DNA of 64,000 bases, taken from Streptomyces alanosinicus. GTDB lineage: Bacteria > Actinomycetota > Actinomycetes > Streptomycetales > Streptomycetaceae. The DNA is taken from assembly GCF_014650595.1 (NCBI RefSeq), contig NZ_BMVG01000018.1, positions 93,347 through 157,346 of the forward strand, given 5' to 3'. The position numbers were made by a program, and so were the translations under genes. Position 1 is the first letter of the stretch. Each line of letters opens with the position of its first letter. The notes beneath the pieces were generated by a model. It was not told where the DNA came from and did no database searches. It saw nothing but the letters and a program-made list of their open reading frames with translations. Below, one piece after another: positions 8,248-17,399 of the stretch.

Positions 8248-8626
8248 GACCACCAGTGTTTCGCGTCCCTCCGACCGTGTGGGGGGACGCTCCCGCGCAC
8301 CGCGTGAGCGTCAGGCGGGAATGGGGGCGGCCTGCCGGCCGGCTCGGCAGGTGGTGGAGTCGGAGGCGTCGGTGCGCCCGGATTCGGTCGAGCTTCGACG
8401 CTCTTACTGGACCGCCGACGTCTTTCGGGGTCCTTCGTGGCGGCGCAGGCGTTCGGTTCGGCTTCACATAGCTCGGAGCGGTCTCGACGACCTCCGGACC
8501 TGCTGTGCCCAGGGGTTGGGGGACACCGGCCGGGCACGTCAGGGCGTGGCCGAGGACACGCCGTGCGCACCGGATGCCTGGAAACACCATCTCGTCCGGC
8601 ACGCGCTGCGTCACGATGGCCCTGGC

Positions 8627-9250
8627 GGCTGCTCTCGTTCGGCAACGAGCAGTACCAGATCCGCAGCATCGCGACCGGGCTGTGCCTGGATGTGGGCGCG
8701 TCGACCACTCCGCGTGATGTCACTCACCTCGCGCTGACACCCTGCAAGGCGACGGACAGTCAGCACTGGCTCCTGACGCCCCCGGCCGGCTCTGACCCCA
8801 GGAACAAGGCCCTCTCGTCCAACCTGTCCGACTCCTACACGGACCCCGTCGGGCTGGAGCACGTCCAGACCGGCCGGATGCTGGCCGGCGAACCCCGCGA
8901 GCTCGACGGCATGCGCGTGCGCGCCTACCCGCACCGCACCCAGCCCACGCCCAACAGGGAGAAGCGGATCCCCGAATGGGTCGACAACGTGCGGGTGCGG
9001 ATACGCGACGCTACGACCGGCCTCTGCATCCAGACGGACCCCAATCTCCCCAGCGACGGGTTCCTCGGCATCGACCTGCGGGCCTGCAACGGCTCCCGCG
9101 GCCAGACCTGGCGCGTCCAGCCGGTCAGCGAGAATGCCTTCCGGCTCCGCAACGACCAGCCCGTCCTCGGCGACGATGCCTGGCCTCGGGGTCGAAGGTC
9201 GGGGCCGCTCAGGGGCGAGTCAGGAAACGACGGGGCTGTAGCCGTGTGCA
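8627..9250 (+). pseudogene. Ricin-type beta-trefoil (CBM13-like) protein remnant
   Basis: Plus-strand translation has two lectin-like repeats: GLCLDVGASTTPRD...ATDSQHWLL and GLCIQTDPN...RGQTWRV. Each has the G-x-C-L/I start and the Q-x-W signature of ricin B/CBM13 subdomains. There is no signal peptide or good start; the frame upstream is arginine-rich noise, and downstream of ~9200 homology-like sequence ends. It was probably part of a secreted carbohydrate-binding protein. It fits the glycan theme of the neighbouring cellulase and glucanase. Confidence 0.5.
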
Positions 9251-9791
9251 AGACGAGTCAGCCTTCGGACTCGCGCTCTACCGCTTCTGGCAGTGGTGAC
9301 GGTGCGACGTCGGTGAAGACAGGCATGCCGAGATCGACCAGCTTTGGTCGGGCATCGACGTGGGCTCCGTTTGGAGGAGTTTGGTCCTGAAGTGGCTGTT
9401 TTCTCCTTCAGGCTGGTGGGCGGGCCTCAATGATGTGCGGGGCGGCGGTCACGGTGTCGGCGAGCGTGCTGAGCACGGGGACTCCGTGCTGACTGACGAC
9501 GTAGATCAGGTAGCGGTTGCGCTCGGGGTTGGGGCAGTCGGGTGGACATCCCAAGACGGCTGAGCTTCGGTCTCCCAGCCGACCTGGTCGTCGTAGTGCT
9601 CGGTGCGCTTGCGTCCGCGGGATTTTGGGGTGAGTACGGTCAACGGCTTGACGCCAGTCCAGTTGGCGGCCAGTGCCTCGATGGCGGCGGGCCGCCAGGA
9701 TGCGACGCCGCTGCCGGCGCGGGGGCGCGATCTCCTGCTGCGGCGTCCATGGCAGCGCGAGCCGGTCGCCCGCACTGCGCGGCACGACTTG

Positions 9792-9986
9792 GATATGGAG
9801 GTGTTCCTCGACCCGGGCCCGGGTCCCGTCGGACACCCCCGAGCGGCCGTTGAGCACCTTCGACAACGTGGGGAGCGAGACGCCGGCGGACTCCGCGATG
9901 TATGCGATGGTCACCGACGCCGGCCCGCCGCTCTGCGCGGCCTGCTCGCCGTCCGGAGCCGCACCCTCGTTGTTGTGCGCCACGAC
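9792..9986 (-). pseudogene. LacI-family regulator, N-terminal DNA-binding fragment
   Basis: The translation VTIAYIAESAGVSLPTLSKV followed by LNGRSGVSDGTRARVEEHL is the LacI helix-turn-helix plus hinge. The sensor domain is missing: after the hinge the frame runs into unrelated sequence (9408-9790) that I cannot identify. It sits just downstream of the GH5 cellulase on the same strand. LacI-type regulators such as CebR commonly control cellulase genes in Streptomyces, so this was plausibly the local regulator. Confidence 0.7.
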
Positions 9987-10218
9987 TGCCTTTGCTCGGT
10001 TCCGGAGCGGGCCGCTCGCCTGCCATGCGGTGCACCCGCCTGCGCGCCGCCATTCTGGCATCGGAGCGCGCGCGGTAACGGCGGTCGGCCGCTCAAATCG
10101 GTCGCGGCGAGCAGGTCCGCGTCGAGACAGCTGTCGAGAGTGCCGACGCGGAAGAGTCCCGGCTGCCGAGCTCGGTTTGACGAGCCCGGCAGCCGGGACG
10201 ACAGGGGGTGGTGAGCGG

Positions 10219-12170
10219 TCAGTCGGCCCAAGCGGCTATGGACGTACCGGACCGGTAGATGTGGTAAGTGACCTTGGCGCCGCTGTAGAAATAGAAGGTG
10301 ATGTTCACCCGGGAGTTGTCCCGCACCGAGCTGAGGAACGCGTTGGTGAGGGTGATGGTGTTGCCCGAGTAGTCGGGAGTGAAGGAGGTGTTGAACTCCT
10401 GGAACGCCGTCCAGCTGGCGGGACCCGCGTTGCCGCCGTCCTCGTAGTGCGCCTCCATGGTGGCGAGCTGGTCACCGCGGAACTGGGTGGGAATGGTCAG
10501 GGAGTTGATGTTCGCCGAGTTGCCGGACAGCTGCGGGGTGTCGTACGTCGCCACATGGATCTTCCAGCGCAGACCCGCGGAGAACCGTGCCTCGATCGTG
10601 GCGTTGTCGCCGTAGGAACGGTTGCCGACCAGCCGGGTCAGGGCCGCCGACTTCAGGGTGAGCTGGTCGCTGGAGACCGTGTAGTCCGAGCCCTCGGAGA
10701 GCTTGCTGTCACCCTGCCAAAGTCCTTGGAACGACAGGCCGTTGAGGTTGAGGGTGAGCGACTGGTCGTTGATGGAACCGGACTTGGGGACGAAGATCCG
10801 GTCGAAGGACGTCGAGCCGGAGCGGGTGGTCCAGCTCGACTTCATCAGGTCGAACAGCTCCTGGTCCCGCCACTGCAGGGTCGAGCGGTTCAGGAAGGCG
10901 AACGGGTCCCACAGGGCCGTGACCACACCGGCCTGGCGTGCCGCGTAGCCCACGTGCTCGAAGTACTTCAGGGCCTCGCCCCGCTCGATGCGGTCCGGGT
11001 GGTTCTGGTCGGGCCAGCTGAGCAGGCCGTACTCGCCGAGGTAGACGGGGATGCCCTTGGCGACGAACGTGTCGTGCATCCGGGCGAAGGCGTCGTTCAG
11101 ATCCTTCTGGGCGTTGTCGTCGTAGCGGGTGCCGTTCGCGATGTTCACGCTGAACGGGTAGTAGCTGTAGTAGTGCACGGTGGCGACCACGTTGGGGTCG
11201 TGGAGCTTGCTGATCGTGGCGGACAGGTCGTCCATGAGCGAGTGGGACGGAGTGCAGCCCTGCGTCGGCAGTACGAGCAGACGCTGCCCGTTCTGCCCGC
11301 CCGAGGAACGGACGATCCTCTGGAACGAGACGTTCAGCTCGTCGAGGGCCTGGGTCTTCTGCTGCGCCGTGGCGTTGTCGAACTGCGGCTCGTTGACGCT
11401 CTCGAAGAGCAGGGTGCGCGGCTCGTCCTTGAAGGTCGAAGCGATCTGTGTCCAGGACGAGTTGAAGCGGGCCAGCACGTTGTCGTGGTCGGCGGGCATC
11501 TTGCTGATCCACTGCCACGAGTCGTGGTGAACATTGATCACCACGTACAGGCCGTCGGACAGCGCCCAGTCGACGACCTGCTTCACACGGCTCATGAAGG
11601 CGGAGTCGATCGTGTACGGCGCGCTGGACGACTGGTGGTCGGTCCACGTCACCGGGATGCGGACGCTGCGGAAACCCTGCGCGCGGATGGTGTCGAAGAG
11701 CTGCTTCGTGGCGGGCGGGTTGCCCCAGGACGTCTCGTCCGGGATGGCGTCCAGGCTGTTGCCGAGGTTCCAGCTGGGCTGCATCTCGGCTAGGGCGTGT
11801 TGCGAAAGTCCCGTCGTCCGCCCGGAGGGCGGGCCGAGCGGCGTCCGGTGCGTGCTCTGGGGGTCCCCCCGGCCGCGGAGGCTGGGGGAGTGCCGGGCGG
11901 AAGCCCTCGTACTGGTTGTACGTGGGTTTTCGCCCGGTGCGGCGAGAGTGCGTGCCAGGCGTCGGGCGGCAGACGGGACTTTCGCAACACGCCCTAGGGC
12001 GTCCGCGGCCCTGGCCGGGACCTTCAGCGTCTGGGGGCTGCTCCGGCGGCGGGCGCGGTCAGCGCGGTGCCCAGGAACAGGACGACGGTGGAGACCAGGG
12101 CGAACAGCGTGCTCGCCAGATGTCTGGGTGCGCTGCCGCGGTGGAGCGCGGCTCGGTGCGACTCGGTCAT
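10219..12170 (-). pseudogene. Secreted GH5 endoglucanase with CBM_X2-like C-terminal domain, disrupted
   Basis: The catalytic domain begins AEMQPSWNLGNSLDAIPDET (near 11790). It shows GH5 features: RIPVTWTDHQ, VINVHHDSW, the acid/base Glu in LLFESVNEPQF and the nucleophile Glu in VYLGEYGLLSW. The last ~200 residues form a CBM_X2-type Ig-like module (NLNGLSFQGLWQGDSKL, DYTVSSDQLTLKSAALTRL) and a cellulose-binding-like end. A signal peptide begins at the ATG at 12170 (MTESHRAALHRGS, hydrophobic STLFALVSTVVLFLGTAL). It lies one frame away from the enzyme: a run of five C at 12022-12027 needs one more base to join them. A 202-bp MITE also sits, in frame, between signal peptide and enzyme. The catalytic domain itself is intact. 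Confidence 0.85.
11793..11994. mobile_element. 202-bp MITE with perfect 20-bp terminal inverted repeats
   Basis: The element starts GGGCGTGTTGCGAAAGTCCC and ends with its exact reverse complement (11975-11994). It is flanked on both sides by TA (CTA/TAG), consistent with TA or CTAG target duplication. It has no coding capacity of its own. Insertion plus duplicated bases adds 204 bp (68 codons) with no stop in the cellulase frame. Removing it restores the join ADAL-AEMQPS. A one-mismatch copy of its end lies at 3411. Confidence 0.9.
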
Positions 12171-12294
12171 GTCCCTTGTATCCCTGTCGGTTTCGGGATG
12201 GTTGTGGGGGGTGCACCGCCTGCGGGACGTGCGTACAGGCGGACATCAACTGCGGGGTGAGGACCCGGCTCGGACGGTTGCCCTTCCGAGTGTC

Positions 12295-12304
12295 GAAGCG
12301 CTTC
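12295..12304. promoter_or_regulatory. Candidate LacI-type operator upstream of the cellulase
   Basis: GAAGCGCTTC is a perfect 10-bp palindrome about 125 bp upstream of the cellulase signal-peptide ATG (12170). LacI-family operators centre on such CG-containing palindromes, and a LacI fragment lies at the other end of the cellulase gene. No promoter boxes are obvious. Confidence 0.4.
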
Positions 12305-12603
12305 ACCTAAGGAGGGAAGTTTACGAGATGTTTCCGCCGAAACAAGTGGTTGAACACAAAAAAACTTTCGTTGGCCCGAGTCCCATGAGTTCTGCCCTGC
12401 CGCCGCTCGACATGGACCGACTGCCGTTCCGCGACTCTGCGCTGGCTCTGTCGAAGCGCATCGACAACATGCCTGGGACGAGGACCTCGTGCACGCGCGC
12501 TCCCCGGTCGCGTGCCGCCCCCGGGGAGGGCATGGGGATGCCCTGGGCTGATGTGTTGGTTGTCATGTGGCTGAAGTTCGTGACCGGAGGTGCGACGCTT
12601 GTA

Positions 12604-12798
12604 GTGGCAGCGCATGGCGGTGGCCTGGTGGCGGCGGCCCGGGCAGGACAGCCGGCACCGTCCGCTGACCCGGATGAGCGGATCCGGCAGCTGGAGACCC
12701 GGGTGGCCGAGCTTGAGGCGAGCGAGCGGAAGCTGGCCACCGAGCGGGACATCCTGCGCAAGGCGGCCAAGTATTTCGCCGGCGAGACGAACTGGTGA
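12604..12798 (+). pseudogene. IS3-family OrfA, C-terminal part
   Basis: The last ~45 residues read RIRQLETRVAELEASERKLA then TERDILRKAAKYFAGETNW. This is the coiled-coil leucine-zipper end of IS3 OrfA proteins, with the conserved RDILKKAxxFF-like tail. The expected N-terminal helix-turn-helix is not readable upstream, where the sequence is degenerate. It ends 40 bp before the OrfB start, as usual in IS3 elements. Confidence 0.7.
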
Positions 12799-12838
12799 AC
12801 CGCTTCCAGTTCGTCCATGATCACCGGGACACCTCGGC

Positions 12839-13693
12839 GTGAAGCGGTTGCGCCAGGTGCTGGGCGTGAACCGTTCCAGCTCCTACAAGTGGCAGGGCGG
12901 GGCCGACGCGCGGACCGCACGGCAGGCCGCCGACCGGCCCTGGCCGAACGGATCCGCGCCGTCCACGCCGACTCCGGCGGCGCCTACGGCTCTCCGCGGA
13001 TCACCGCCGAGCTTCGCGCCGACGGCCGGAAGATCAACGAGAGAACGGGTGGCTCGCGTGATGCGCAAGTTCTCCATCCAGGGCATACGCCTGTGCGGAC
13101 GGGTCCGCACCACGATCTCCGAGCCGTCGGCGACACCGGTCCCGGACCTGTTCCAGCGGGACTTCACCGCCCCGGTGCCCGGGGTCACGTACATGGGTGA
13201 CATCACCTGTCTCCCCACCGGAGACGGCCAGTCCCTCTGTCTGGCCACGGTCCTGGACTGCTTCAGCCGCCGGGTGGTCGGCTGGTCCATCGCCGGACGC
13301 ATGCGCACCGAACTCGTCGCCGACGCCCTGCGAATGGCAGCCGCCACCCGCGGCGGTCTGGACGGCACGGTCTTCCACTCCGATCACGGCACCCAGTACA
13401 CATCACGTGAATTCGCCGATCTGTGCGGTGAGTTGGGCGTCACCCAGTCCATGGGCGCGGTCGGCACCTCCGCCGACAACGCCGCCTGCGAGAGCTTGCA
13501 TGCCGAACTCAAACGGAAGACACCACGCGGCGCCCACCACTACCCGGGCGCGGAACTCCTCCGACGCACCGTCTTCCGGTGACTCACCCGCTACAAGACC
13601 CGCCGCAGGCACTCCGCCAACGGACACCTCAGCCCCGTGGCCTACGAAAACCAGCACCAGCAGGAGTCCGGTAAGGTCACGCTGGCCACATGA
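12839..13693 (+). pseudogene. IS3-family OrfB transposase, frameshifted and with a nonsense codon
   Basis: The DDE/RNase-H core is readable: TYMGDITCLPTGDGQSLCLA (first Asp), FHSDHGTQYTSREFA (second Asp) and the Glu in SADNAACESLHAELK. Two compensating frameshifts lie between ~12925 and ~13045: the sense segment ADSGGAYGSPRITAELRADG is in the other frame. At 13582 a TGA replaces the Trp codon of the FRWLTRY motif. Downstream the same frame continues YKTRRRHSANGHLSPVAYE, the normal IS3 tail. The element is therefore dead unless complemented. Confidence 0.85.
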
Positions 13694-13732
13694 TCACCCG
13701 AACGCGTGTCCACTTCCTCGAGGGAAGGCCCT

Positions 13733-13758
13733 TGCACACTTCTGCAAGGTGGTGTGCA
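13733..13758. promoter_or_regulatory. Candidate toxin-antitoxin autoregulatory operator
   Basis: TGCACAC and its reverse complement GTGTGCA are separated by 12 bp, and the right arm overlaps the antitoxin ATG. Phd/YefM antitoxins commonly bind such TGCACA-type palindromes over their own start, so this is a credible operator. Confidence 0.5.
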
Positions 13759-14018
13759 TGACAGAGACGACGTGCTCGATCATGCAAGCCTGCGCCTGCC
13801 TGGGCGCCATCGCACGCGAGGGCAGCGCCATCCGGGAACCGGTCGCCAGCACCGACCACGGGCGGACCGTCGCCATACTGGTCAGCCCCGCCGACTCCCT
13901 GGGACTGCAGGGGCTGCGCGCCCTGGCCGCCCACCGGAACCGCCGGGCCCGCAGCGAAGACGCCGGCGTCTCCCATGACGAGACGTACCGGCACGTCTTC
14001 GGCGGAACTGGGCATTGA
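13758..14018 (+). CDS. Phd/YefM-family antitoxin
   Basis: An 86-aa protein starting MTETTCSIMQACACLGAIAR, matching the Phd/YefM pattern (M-x-x-x-T-Y/S-S-I-x-x-A-R-x-x-L). It continues with VASTDHGRTVAILVSPADSL, the central strand, then an acidic helical toxin-binding tail ending HDETYRHVFGG. In homologues position 6 is usually Tyr and the R of the ARxxLG motif is present; here Cys replaces several of these (TCSI, ACACLG), suggesting relaxed selection. It overlaps the RelE-like remnant. It may still be expressed, but its partner is broken. Confidence 0.7.
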   Translation: MTETTCSIMQACACLGAIAREGSAIREPVASTDHGRTVAILVSPADSLGLQGLRALAAHRNRRARSEDAGVSHDETYRHVFGGTGH

Positions 14019-14255
14019 CCTACGAAGTCATCTGCGAGCCGAGACCCTCACCCAGGCGGAGAAGTTCGCAGAAGGCGACCCCGACAGGGTACGTCGGGTG
14101 TTCACCCCCGTCGACCGCCACGCCGACTGCGCGTTCGGCAGCGCCGACCTGCTTCGCATCCACATCGACCGCTACCGCGTGATGTACGCGATCAGCGACC
14201 AGCAGAACCGCGTCAGCATCATCCGCCTCGGACGCGTGCGCCGAGCAACCGCATC
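14015..14255 (+). pseudogene. RelE/YoeB-type toxin remnant
   Basis: The frame starting at TTG 14015, which overlaps the antitoxin stop, gives TYEVICEPRP. After a single-base shift it continues TLTQAEKFAEGDPDRVRRVF, AFGSADLLRIHIDRYRVMYA and SDQQNRVSIIRLGRVR. That is a near-complete RelE-fold toxin, including the RYRVMYxI strand and the I-x-LGxR end. The frameshift near 14045 and a small deletion before AFGSADL should inactivate it. Confidence 0.7.
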
Positions 14256-14460
14256 AGATGCTCCACCAGCTCACCCGCCGGCCATCAGTGTCGATCAGTC
14301 GGTGTGGGTCACATCTCGTTGTACGCGCACGGTACATCTGCCTAGCCTTCGGGAGTCCGCCCCGGGTGGCCTCAGCCGCCGGATCGCCGAGTCCTGCGGG
14401 GACGGGGCCCTGGTCCCCACCACACACTCCCCTCGCAGGCGCCGTTGAGGAAGCTCCACC

Positions 14461-15612
14461 ATGCGCCACTCCATATCTCCTGCCCGCCTCGGCGTGGTCG
14501 GCGCAGCCGCCGCGCTGCTGCTCCTGCCGTTCGCCACTCAGGCCTCCGCCGCCACCTCCGTCACCCAGGACAAGCTGACCCCGACCGCGATGACCGCGGG
14601 CGTCGCCGGCTCGGCCCAGCTGACCGTGCACTCCTCCAGCTGCTTCACGGCCAAGACGCTTGGTGTCGGCGTCCGTGACGCTTCCGGCAAGAATATGGAT
14701 TTCCCGGGCAATGCCTCAAATGTCCGCATATGTCCGAGCGGCGTGCACTTCACCAGCGCCCCGCGCACGCTGCCGGCCGGCACGTACACGATCTTCGGCT
14801 TCTGGCAGAAATCGGGCGGGGCCTGGCAGAACCTGCCGTCCCGCAAGCTGACGGTGAGCAACGCCTCGTCCACCACGCCCTCGTCCGCCACGACCACGCC
14901 CTCGTCCGACAGCGGCGGCTCACCCATATCCGGCCAGTCCCTGGTCTGGTCGGACGACTTCTCCGGCGGCATCGCCTGGAACTCGAAGTGGGTCGGCGAC
15001 AAGAGCACGTCCTACCGGTACGGCGACCACAACCCGGACGACAACAAACTCGACTGGCTGGACCCGAGCGCCGTCACGACCTCGAACGGCGTCGCGACTT
15101 TCACCGCCAAGCCCTCCTCGCACACTCTGGAGAACGGCAAGAAGGCGTGGACCACCGGCCTGCTCACCACCGAGGGCTCCAGCGAGGGCTTCCGGGTGAA
15201 GTCCGGAGACTACGCCGAGACCCGGGTCAAGCTGCCCTCCGGGACCGGAGCCTGGCCGGCCCTGTGGACCTGGAAGGACGGCAACAGTGAGATCGACTCC
15301 TTCGAGTACCACACCGACAACCCGAACCTGCTGGAGCTGACCAACCACGTCACCTCCGGCTCCGACTACCACACCGACCCCGGCGCGGTCACCCCCGACC
15401 AGTGGGTCACCATCGGCACCCACTACGGCGCCGACTCGGTGGACTGGTACGTCAACGGCAAGAAGGTCTACTCCGACGGCCACGGCGTGGGGGGCAACTT
15501 CTCCGCGTACCTGATCCTCAACCTGTCGATCAGCGCCGGCCAATACCACCCCGCGCCCACCGACTCGACGCCGATCACCATGCAGGCGGACTACGTGAAG
15601 GTGTACCGCTGA
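14461..15612 (+). CDS. Secreted GH16-family beta-glucanase
   Basis: A 383-aa exported enzyme. A signal peptide (residues ~1-30: MRHSISPARLGVVGAAAALL to TQASA) is followed by an Ig-like domain (~31-130), a Ser/Thr linker (ASSTTPSSATTTPSSDSGG) and a GH16 jelly roll. The catalytic motif E-I-D-x-F-E is in WKDGNSEIDSFEYHTDNP: the first Glu is the nucleophile and the last the acid/base. Other GH16 features are SLVWSDDFSG at the domain start, GAWPALWTWK and the C-terminal MQADYVKVYR. Likely action is endo-hydrolysis of beta-1,3 or mixed-linkage glucans outside the cell. It has a ribosome site (GTTGAGGAAG). It appears intact, unlike the neighbouring cellulase. Confidence 0.9.
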   Translation: MRHSISPARLGVVGAAAALLLLPFATQASAATSVTQDKLTPTAMTAGVAGSAQLTVHSSSCFTAKTLGVGVRDASGKNMDFPGNASNVRICPSGVHFTSAPRTLPAGTYTIFGFWQKSGGAWQNLPSRKLTVSNASSTTPSSATTTPSSDSGGSPISGQSLVWSDDFSGGIAWNSKWVGDKSTSYRYGDHNPDDNKLDWLDPSAVTTSNGVATFTAKPSSHTLENGKKAWTTGLLTTEGSSEGFRVKSGDYAETRVKLPSGTGAWPALWTWKDGNSEIDSFEYHTDNPNLLELTNHVTSGSDYHTDPGAVTPDQWVTIGTHYGADSVDWYVNGKKVYSDGHGVGGNFSAYLILNLSISAGQYHPAPTDSTPITMQADYVKVYR

Positions 15613-16021
15613 TCAGCAACCGACGGACAGCGCGAACGGTTCTCCCTGCGCGAGCCTGACACCGACTGCGCGTGACAACCTTGCGGCCAGGGCGAGAAGG
15701 TCCGTCACCTCTTCCTGACGGCCGTCACTTCGGGGCCGTCCGGTGTCGAGAGTCCTCATCGCCCCTGCGAGGGGGCACAACCGCCAGACCCGGTGGGCCA
15801 GGATGCAGGAGAGGACGTCCTCATCGATCCGTCGGAGGGTCACATGGGGACAAGGCCCAGGCGGCCGGTGTCCGCGTCGATCGCCACGGCCTCGACGTGC
15901 CCCCGAGTTCGGGCTCCGATAGCTCTTCTCCTCCTTGGCCCGGTGAGGGTGGGTCTGTGGCTATCGGTGTGGCTGGTCTGGCCGAGCGCGTCGCGCCCGG
16001 CCGCGACTGATCACCGGTTGA
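15613..16021. other. Intergenic stretch, nothing recognisable
   Basis: About 400 bp between the GH16 gene and the next minus-strand gene. Only short shadow frames with arginine/proline-rich translations are present. No terminator hairpin or repeat stands out. Confidence 0.45.
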
Positions 16022-16594
16022 TCACCCGAAGGTCTGGTCCCACCAGTCCTTGATGTCGTTCCACCGGTCCACGAACCACTGGCCCACCTGATCAAGCCAC
16101 TTCCCGATGTCGGCGACCAGGTCGTCGAAGAAGGACACCACCTTGGCCCAGATCTGGTTGGTGAGGAAGTCGCTGGCTGCTTTGAACGCGGCGACGATCT
16201 GTGCCCGCCAGTCGGGATGTTGCCGGCCGAGTTCCTTGAGCTTGTCTACGGAATCGTTCTGCGTGTCATCGAACTGGTTTTTGTTGTCGTTGGCTTGGTT
16301 GTCGAGGGCGTCGTCGAAGTCGTCCTGGGACATGTCGCCGTCGGCGTAGGACTTCGCCTTCGGGGGAACGTTGGTCTGGTTCTGATTGACCTGGTCCTGG
16401 TTGGGAGCCTTGAAGTCCCCGTGGAGAACGGCTTTGACCTCGTCGGGGGTGTTCTTGAGGCGGACCGTGGTGCACAGCTCAGGGAGCGTGAACCCGGGCG
16501 GATCTGCCTGCTTCGAGTCGATCTCGATCAGCCGCGTCCGGTTGCGCTCTCCCGGCGAGCCGACGTCGGCGTAGCCCGCCCCGTAACACGGGTC
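16022..16594 (-). pseudogene. 5'-truncated gene for an acidic/Asn-rich protein
   Basis: An open minus-strand frame follows a TGA at ~16595 and reads ADPCYGAGYADVGSPGERNR, TRLIEIDSKQADPPGFTLP, ELCTTVRLKNTPDEVKAVLH and NQDQVNQNQTNVPPKAKSYA. It ends in an amphipathic Trp-rich helix (WLDQVGQWFVDRWNDIKDWW). The first ATG is at 16333 (MSQDDFDDALDNQANDNKNQ), which could give a 103-aa product. The meaningful sequence upstream without a start codon suggests a gene that lost its 5' part. I do not recognise the family; the Trp/Asp-rich amphipathic end looks membrane-surface seeking. Confidence 0.45.
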
Positions 16595-16856
16595 AGCTCA
16601 TGGATTTCGCAGCGACACGCGGTCGGCATGGGGTGAGCAGGCGTCAGCAGATCATCCAGAAGGGCTAATAGTCATTCAATCTGCCTTTTCCTCCGGTCAC
16701 TTCACACCCCAGCCAAGGAACAGCTGGGACCACACATACCCCGATCGGCCCCCTACCTCGAGCCTCCCGATATGACCGATATGACAGCCATGAGTACGTT
16801 TGATCGCAGCCGGCTGACGAGTCGGCATCTCCGAGAGACAAGACGGGAGAAGCGAC

Positions 16857-17399
16857 ATGAAACTCGCTCGTTCCACCATGGTGACCGCCACTGCCGGAGC
16901 CGCCGCGGCACTCGCCGTGACCGGCATCACCTACGCCTCGGCAGCCTCCGCCCCCGCGCCTCAGCAGGCCCCGGTCGCAGCCGCCTCGGCCGCCCCCTCG
17001 GCCGCCCCCTCCGGCACCACTTCCGGCAAGGGCAACGAAGGGCAGGGCAAGGGCAACGAAGGCCGGCGCCGGGAGGAAGGCCGGATCCTGATCAACGAGC
17101 GGTCCTACTCCGCTCACCCGGGTGACTGCATCACGGTCGTCAGCGGCCTCGGCGCCAAGACCCTCAATGTCCGCAACGACAGCCACCGGCGCGTGGAGGT
17201 CTTCCGCGGTGCGGTCTGCGACAACGGAGCCCCCGTCGCCACCGTCGGCGCGCACAGCTCCAGCTTCGGCGTCGACCACCTCCACACCAAGGCCATCCAC
17301 GTCGAGGACGGCGTCGTGGCCAGCTTCCGCGTGATCTGCGACGACGAAGACGGCCGAGACGGCGGCCGAGACGGGGACAACGGCGGCGGGGACGACTGA
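16857..17399 (+). CDS. Secreted Gly/Asp-rich hypothetical protein
   Basis: A 180-aa exported protein preceded by GGGAGAAGCGAC. The signal peptide is MKLARSTMVTATAGAAAALA to YASAASA (~residues 1-31). An Ala/Pro/Ser spacer with two GKGNEGQ-type repeats (~50-70) follows, then a ~95-residue beta-rich domain with three Cys (PGDCITVV, GAVCDNG, RVICDDE). The protein closes with an Asp/Gly tail (DGRDGGRDGDNGGGDD). The acidic tail could bind cations or cell-wall components. The architecture is typical of uncharacterised Streptomyces secreted proteins. No operon partner is seen. Confidence 0.75.
   Translation: MKLARSTMVTATAGAAAALAVTGITYASAASAPAPQQAPVAAASAAPSAAPSGTTSGKGNEGQGKGNEGRRREEGRILINERSYSAHPGDCITVVSGLGAKTLNVRNDSHRRVEVFRGAVCDNGAPVATVGAHSSSFGVDHLHTKAIHVEDGVVASFRVICDDEDGRDGGRDGDNGGGDD

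Noticed and set aside
9673..11793. 706-aa open frame on the plus strand
   Set aside because: It is antisense to the GH5 cellulase; translation is Val/Arg/Gly/Asp-rich with no domain, a third-position-GC shadow.
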